A DNA stretch of 64,000 nucleotides from Marinomonas algarum (lineage in GTDB: Bacteria; Pseudomonadota; Gammaproteobacteria; Pseudomonadales; Marinomonadaceae), in NCBI RefSeq assembly GCF_020532605.1, contig NZ_JAJATW010000011.1, forward strand, positions 56,158 to 120,157, in the 5' to 3' direction. Within the stretch, counting starts at the first letter, position 1; every line of letters begins with the position of its first letter. The notes beneath the pieces were generated by a model. That model saw nothing but the letters and a program-made list of their open reading frames with translations, had not been told where the DNA came from and made no database searches. Shown one piece after another: positions 59,612 to 64,000 of this stretch. The position numbers and the translations under genes were made by a program.

Positions 59612-61330
59612 ATGAATGTAAAAACGAAATGGTCAGAAAACGCAAAATCCTACAATGAGCTTCTTCTTTTAGCGGTGCTTGGTATTTTCTGTGGCTTATT
59701 TAGCGGTCTTTTGATGGCTTTTTTTTATGCTGTTGTTTATGTGCCTATGCGCTATTTTATGGGCACAGACTTTGATGCCTTTGAGTCTTTGGCAGTCGAG
59801 TGGCGGGTATTCTTCTCTATTTTTGCCTGTTTATTGCTTGCTGTGGTTTTTACCTTATTGCCTCCTAGGCTTCACAAGGTTGGTGTGCCCTTTGTTGTTG
59901 AGCGACTGAATTATCACGATGGCAACTTACCAATTTGGAATGGGGTTGTTCAGTTTTTCACTGCAGCAATTGGCTTAATGGGAGGGTTGTCTATTGGTAA
60001 AGAGGGGCCTGCCGTTCATATGGGAGCCACGCTTGGTAGTTATCTGGCGACCAAGGCAAAACTACCGCAATATGGTGTTGAAACATTGTTAGCGTGTGGT
60101 ATCGCTGGAGCAATATCTGCGGTGTTTCAGACGCCATTAGCCGGTGTGTTGTTTGTTTTTGAAGTGATATTTCTTGAGTACCGACAACGATATGTTTTGC
60201 CCGTTTTGCTGTCATCCGTTACGGCCACACTGGTGAGTCACTATCTAATTGGCCCTATCGATATTTTTAATGTGGGTGCAATGGTTTTGGCTCCCTTGTC
60301 TCTTGACTTGTTCTTAGCTTGCTCTGTGTTAGTTGTCTTTGTCCTTGGGTTATCTGTATTGTTTTTTCAGATACAAAAGCAACTTTGGCGATTTAGTGCT
60401 TTGTCTGTTTGGTGGCGATTCAGTGTTGTCGCGATGGTGTCTTCTACAGCGGCGGTTTATCTCCCTGAGGCGTTAGGAAGTGGCTTCTTACCTCTCAATC
60501 ATTTGTTGTCGGGTGATTTGATTGTTTATTCCTTGTTGTTGCTTATCTTGGTGAAGACGGTGCTCACTGCTTTGACGATTGGGTTAGGGATCCCTGGGGG
60601 AATGATAGGGCCAACGTTTATTATTGGTGGCTTAGCTGGTGTGCAAATTGCCTTTACCTTTGGGGAAGGTGTTTCAGATGCGGCTTTATTTTCCTTATTA
60701 GGTATGGCAGCAATGATGGCGGCTTGTTTTCAGGCACCTTTAACAGCATTGGTGGCTATAATAGAAATGACCCATTCCTTTACAGCCATTGTGCCTGCAT
60801 TATTTGTGATTGTTTTATCATGTTTACTTATTAGGGTGATTTTTCATCAAGAGTCGATATTTGTTGAGCGTCTGAATTTCATTGGCATGTCTTCTAGTAT
60901 CAGCCCTTTTCAGCGTTTTTTGCGTCATCACACGATAAAACCTGTGGCTGAACCTATTTTGGCTTTGTCTAGTCATGCCTCGTTAGAGCAGATAAAGGAT
61001 TTAGCGTCGAGTGTGGTAGACTACGTCGCTTATGAAAAAGATAACGAGTGGTATTTGGTTAAGCGATTGGCCGTACTAGAGACATTGCAACTACTTAATG
61101 AGGGGCCTCAACCCTGGTTGACGGTGTTCCATGATAAGATATCAATGGATATTTTTAGTGCGTTAGATTCTACGAATATCAAGCTTATTCAAGAGCCTAA
61201 TTCTCTAGAGGCTATGTTAGTTTGGTTTCAGCGAACTGGGCTAAATGAGGTCCTGGTTCCTTTGTCCGATACGTCTTACCGATTAGTCTCTCGTCATCGT
61301 CTAGATCAATTTTTATTAAAGAGTGATTAG
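59612..61330 (+). CDS. ClC family chloride channel/transporter
   Basis: A 572-residue ClC protein with about ten or more membrane helices. It shows the SIGKEGPAVHMG motif (E131 is the gating Glu), GIAGAISAVFQTPLAGVLFVFEV and GIPGGMIGPTF. The first selectivity motif GSGIP is replaced by HKVGVP, as in the proteobacterial EriC-like subgroup. After about residue 430 comes a cytoplasmic tail of about 140 residues with a CBS-like pattern. The ATG has AAGGA directly before it, closer than usual. It could be a Cl-/H+ antiporter or a fluoride/chloride channel; not decided. Confidence 0.88.
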   Translation: MNVKTKWSENAKSYNELLLLAVLGIFCGLFSGLLMAFFYAVVYVPMRYFMGTDFDAFESLAVEWRVFFSIFACLLLAVVFTLLPPRLHKVGVPFVVERLNYHDGNLPIWNGVVQFFTAAIGLMGGLSIGKEGPAVHMGATLGSYLATKAKLPQYGVETLLACGIAGAISAVFQTPLAGVLFVFEVIFLEYRQRYVLPVLLSSVTATLVSHYLIGPIDIFNVGAMVLAPLSLDLFLACSVLVVFVLGLSVLFFQIQKQLWRFSALSVWWRFSVVAMVSSTAAVYLPEALGSGFLPLNHLLSGDLIVYSLLLLILVKTVLTALTIGLGIPGGMIGPTFIIGGLAGVQIAFTFGEGVSDAALFSLLGMAAMMAACFQAPLTALVAIIEMTHSFTAIVPALFVIVLSCLLIRVIFHQESIFVERLNFIGMSSSISPFQRFLRHHTIKPVAEPILALSSHASLEQIKDLASSVVDYVAYEKDNEWYLVKRLAVLETLQLLNEGPQPWLTVFHDKISMDIFSALDSTNIKLIQEPNSLEAMLVWFQRTGLNEVLVPLSDTSYRLVSRHRLDQFLLKSD

Positions 61331-61407
61331 TCTTATTGTGGTTTTAGTGCGTAATTAGTCACAGTTTTAATATGAGTTACATTATCAAATTATAGGATAT
61401 CGTTAAT

Positions 61408-62691
61408 ATGAGTCGTTCAGAAAGTCTATATGCACGTGCCCAACACCGCATTCCTGGTGGAGTTAACTCACCAGTTCGAGCATTCAATGGTGTTGGCGGT
61501 ACGCCCGTATTTTTTCAAAAGGGAGAGGGTGCTTACGTTTATGACGAAGATAAAAAGCGTTATATAGATTATGTCGGCTCTTGGGGGCCTATGATTCTAG
61601 GCCACTCTCACCCAGATGTATTGGATGCTGTAAAGCATCAGTTAGATTATGGTTTAAGTTTTGGTGCACCAACCGAAGTTGAAATTACCATGGCAGAAAA
61701 GGTGTGCGAGTTAGTCCCTTCAATGGATATGGTACGAATGGTTAATTCTGGTACGGAAGCAACGATGAGTGCTATTCGTTTAGCGAGAGGTTATACCGGT
61801 CGAGATAAAATCGTTAAGTTTGAAGGTTGCTACCATGGTCACTCAGACTCTCTATTGGTAAAAGCGGGTTCTGGCGCTTTAACACTAGGGGTTCCTAATT
61901 CACCAGGTGTGCCTGCAGATTTAGCAAAACACACGATTACGCTTCAGTTTAATGACATTGAGGAAGTGACACGTTGTTTTTCTGAAATGGGTGATCAGAT
62001 AGCTTGTATTATTGTTGAGCCAGTAGCCGGTAACATGAACTGCATTTTACCTGTAGAGGGGTTCTTACAGACGTTGAGAAAAGTTTGTGATGAGTCCGGT
62101 GCTGTGTTGATTTTTGATGAGGTGATGACAGGGTTTCGTGTCGCTTTAGGTGGCGCTCAAGATTACTTTGATGTTGTCCCAGATTTGACAACGCTGGGTA
62201 AAGTGATTGGGGCTGGGATGCCTGTAGGGGCGTTCGGTGGTAAGCGTAAAATAATGGAATGTATTTCGCCGCTAGGACCTGTATATCAAGCAGGCACCTT
62301 GTCTGGGAACCCTGTTGCTATGGTGGCAGGGCTGGCTGTGTTAAACAAAATCAGTGAGGAAGGTTTCCACCAGACGTTGGGCGAAAAAGCAAATCGTCTT
62401 GTCACAGGCTTGAAAAAAGCAGCAGATGAAGTGGGGGTGCCTCTTTGTGTGGTTAATGCAGGTGGTATGTTTGGCTTTTTCTTCTCAGAAGCGGATGCCG
62501 TGACTTCTTTTGCTGAGGTACAACGGTGCGACCTAAAGGCGTTTAAGGCATTTTTTCACCACATGCTAGAAGAAGGTGTTTATTTGGCACCGGCTGCGTT
62601 TGAAGCCGGTTTTATATCGCAAGCTCATACAGACGAAGATATTGACTATACAATTGATGCCGCTAGACGATCCTTTGCAAAGCTTGTCTGA
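61408..62691 (+). CDS. hemL: Glutamate-1-semialdehyde 2,1-aminomutase HemL
   Basis: HemL turns glutamate-1-semialdehyde into 5-aminolevulinate, the tetrapyrrole precursor. The 427-residue PLP enzyme has [72 protein letters not shown] and the Schiff-base K265 in [13 protein letters not shown], the same number as in E. coli. It supplies the heme used by the ccm genes earlier in the window. Confidence 0.97.
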   Translation: MSRSESLYARAQHRIPGGVNSPVRAFNGVGGTPVFFQKGEGAYVYDEDKKRYIDYVGSWGPMILGHSHPDVLDAVKHQLDYGLSFGAPTEVEITMAEKVCELVPSMDMVRMVNSGTEATMSAIRLARGYTGRDKIVKFEGCYHGHSDSLLVKAGSGALTLGVPNSPGVPADLAKHTITLQFNDIEEVTRCFSEMGDQIACIIVEPVAGNMNCILPVEGFLQTLRKVCDESGAVLIFDEVMTGFRVALGGAQDYFDVVPDLTTLGKVIGAGMPVGAFGGKRKIMECISPLGPVYQAGTLSGNPVAMVAGLAVLNKISEEGFHQTLGEKANRLVTGLKKAADEVGVPLCVVNAGGMFGFFFSEADAVTSFAEVQRCDLKAFKAFFHHMLEEGVYLAPAAFEAGFISQAHTDEDIDYTIDAARRSFAKLV

Positions 62692-62719
62692 TTGAATAAA
62701 ACAAAAAAGGGTTCTGATT

Positions 62720-63490
62720 ATGTCTACTGACAATGTCAAAAAATCTCCAGTTGACGAAATTGAAGATGTTGATCTTGGTGATGAGAAAAAACAGCCTCAT
62801 AGAGGAGTGTATTTATTACCTAATTTGTTTACGACAGCGGCTCTTTTTTCTGGTTTTTATTCCATAATTGCAGCGATGAACGGTGATTTCACACATGCTG
62901 CAGTCGCTGTTTTTATAGCTATGGTCTTAGATGGGTTAGATGGGCGCGTTGCTCGTTTGACCCATACACAAAGTGCGTTCGGTGCAGAGTATGATTCTTT
63001 ATCCGATATGGTTTCATTCGGGATAGCGCCAGCATTAATTGTGTTTACTTGGGCGTTAGCTCCATTAGGCAAGATAGGGTGGATTGCTGCTTTTATTTAT
63101 GCAGTCGGAGCTGCTTTGCGCTTGGCAAGATTCAATACGATGCTTGGTGTTGAAGAGAAGCGATATTTTACAGGTTTACCAAGTCCGGCAGCGGCGGCGA
63201 TTGTGGCAGGTATTATTTGGGCTGCGAATGATAACGGTGTTTCTGGCGACAGTCTTGCCGTATTAATGGCGGTTATCGTTCCTGTTACAGGGTTGTTAAT
63301 GGTGAGTAATGTTAAATACCGAAGCTTTAAAGATTTAGATCTTAAAGGGCGTGTACCCTTTGCAATGTTGCTAATAGGTGTTTTGGTGCTCGTTTTGATT
63401 GCGCTTCAACCAGCTTTAGTAATGATGGGAGGCTTTTGTCTTTATGGTTTATGGGGGCTATTGGGTGTTTTTATTAAGTTGATACGTTAA
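62720..63490 (+). CDS. pssA: CDP-diacylglycerol-serine O-phosphatidyltransferase PssA
   Basis: PssA makes phosphatidylserine, precursor of phosphatidylethanolamine. The 256-residue membrane protein has the full CDP-alcohol phosphatidyltransferase motif: D74-G75, A78-R79, G88, D92 and D96, within LDGRVARLTHTQSAFGAEYD and SLSDMVSFG. It has a charged cytoplasmic start and about seven membrane helices. This is the integral-membrane, Bacillus/Pseudomonas-type enzyme rather than the E. coli PLD-type one. The ATG follows AAAAGGG. Confidence 0.94.
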   Translation: MSTDNVKKSPVDEIEDVDLGDEKKQPHRGVYLLPNLFTTAALFSGFYSIIAAMNGDFTHAAVAVFIAMVLDGLDGRVARLTHTQSAFGAEYDSLSDMVSFGIAPALIVFTWALAPLGKIGWIAAFIYAVGAALRLARFNTMLGVEEKRYFTGLPSPAAAAIVAGIIWAANDNGVSGDSLAVLMAVIVPVTGLLMVSNVKYRSFKDLDLKGRVPFAMLLIGVLVLVLIALQPALVMMGGFCLYGLWGLLGVFIKLIR

Positions 63491-63615
63491 AAGCTTTTCT
63501 TAAACTATTTTGGGTTGTTATTTGATTAAAATGGCCTATCGCTGATCGTTTCTTGATCTGTTTTGTCCTTGTTTCAAATTAATTTGTGCAAATCGTGTTT
63601 TTCTTCAAAAAAGGG

Positions 63616-63652
63616 TTGCACAAAATCTGTAGATCCTTAATATACGCCCTCG
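63616..63652 (+). promoter_or_regulatory. Ribosomal RNA operon promoter (rrn P1-like)
   Basis: TTGCAC (63616-63621) and TAATAT (63638-63643) are separated by 16 bases, the shortened spacer found in E. coli rrn P1. A GC-rich discriminator (CGCCCTC) and CTGACACGG follow, identical to the E. coli rrnB start region; transcription is expected near 63652. The AT-rich bases just upstream (63590-63612) could be an UP element. The design suggests growth-rate and ppGpp control. Confidence 0.75.
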
Positions 63653-63727
63653 CTGACACGGACAGGGCTTCAAGCCTTAGCTTACTAAACTAAGTTAAGA
63701 AGGTGAGCCGCTTAAGTGAATTGGCAA

Positions 63728-63739
63728 CGCTCTTTAAAA
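63728..63739 (+). promoter_or_regulatory. boxA antitermination site in the rRNA leader
   Basis: CGCTCTTTAAAA matches the rRNA boxA (TGCTCTTTA in E. coli). It is followed by a sequence close to the E. coli 16S leader (GATAATCAGATAATTTGTGTGGGC). It would recruit NusB/S10 to prevent Rho termination. The rest of the leader (63660-63954) contains short inverted repeats such as ACTTAG/CTAAGT at 63800-63815, and no gene. Confidence 0.75.
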
Positions 63740-63954
63740 TAGATAATCAGATAATTTGTGTGGGCGCTCGCTGGAGGCTTCAGAAGATTGACATGGTTTA
63801 CTTAGTTTACTAAGTAGGTTGTGAGCGATCAAAAAAATTGAAGTCTTACGAGAGTCTACACGGCAATCGCTTTATGTTGATTGGCTTTGCTTTTAAGCGG
63901 AGTGAATCGATTAAGTTATAGTTAGTGTAATACGATTTGAGTGAGCAAGCTTTT

Positions 63955-64000
63955 TAACTGAAGAGTTTGATCATGGCTCAGATTGAACGCTGGCGGCAGG
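63955..64000 (+). rRNA. rrs: 16S ribosomal RNA, 5' end only
   Basis: The last bases include AACTGAAGAGTTTGATCATGG and continue GCTCAGATTGAACGCTGGCG, the almost invariant beginning of bacterial 16S rRNA. Aligning with E. coli puts mature position 1 at about 63955. The rest of the operon lies beyond the window. Confidence 0.97.

Noticed and set aside
59870..59890. Missing Ser in the first ClC selectivity motif
   Set aside because: A GVP-type motif is usual in this EriC-like subgroup; the protein otherwise has the gating Glu and other motifs.

Overview
The window is a chromosomal segment of a motile, aerobic gammaproteobacterium. Gene order and protein sequence point to the Oceanospirillales/Pseudomonadales side, most like Marinomonas, but this is read by eye and the species is not proven. 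Almost every gene is core. I saw no insertion sequence, prophage, CRISPR array or tRNA gene.

Bases 1-11500 hold the end of a flagellar/chemotaxis cluster in the Pseudomonas order: flhF (3' end), fliA, cheY, cheZ, cheA, cheB, motC, motD, parC, parP, cheW and a DUF2802 gene. The usual fleN/flhG between flhF and fliA is missing. Two converging genes follow, an flhB C-terminal paralogue and a fliK-like gene, behind what looks like a FliA (sigma28) promoter at 11601-11627. ParP carries a tract of 20 perfect CCAGAG repeats.

Bases 11600-18350 are a complete cytochrome c maturation operon, ccmABCDEFGHI, including the 56-residue ccmD. Next come zipA, ligA, yheU, cysE, an orphan ORF, mnmC, a periplasmic cyclophilin, a SelW-like protein and yciI (18400-26500). 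Then follow rnm, yciO, rluB, a DUF1499 gene and an RstAB-like two-component system (26600-32000), and metR, argF, grxD, two LysR genes and yciA (32000-37100).

Bases 37300-49800 are the conserved block pyrG-eno-ftsB-ispD-ispF-truD-surE-pcm-DUF368-nlpD-rpoS. It runs tail-to-tail into an AhpA/YtjB-like membrane protein whose C-terminus resembles a class III nucleotidyl cyclase; serB is divergent from it. A third LysR gene, moeA-moaB-moaA, tesB, queG and a small orphan follow.

Bases 56140-63490 carry a long ilvIH leader, ilvI, ilvH, luxS, a ClC channel, hemL and pssA. The window ends with a ribosomal RNA promoter and leader and the first bases of 16S rRNA. No wholly new system is evident. The best leads are the cyclase-like domain on the AhpA homologue, the slippage-prone ParP linker, the FliA promoter lying over the ccmA start, and the missing fleN.
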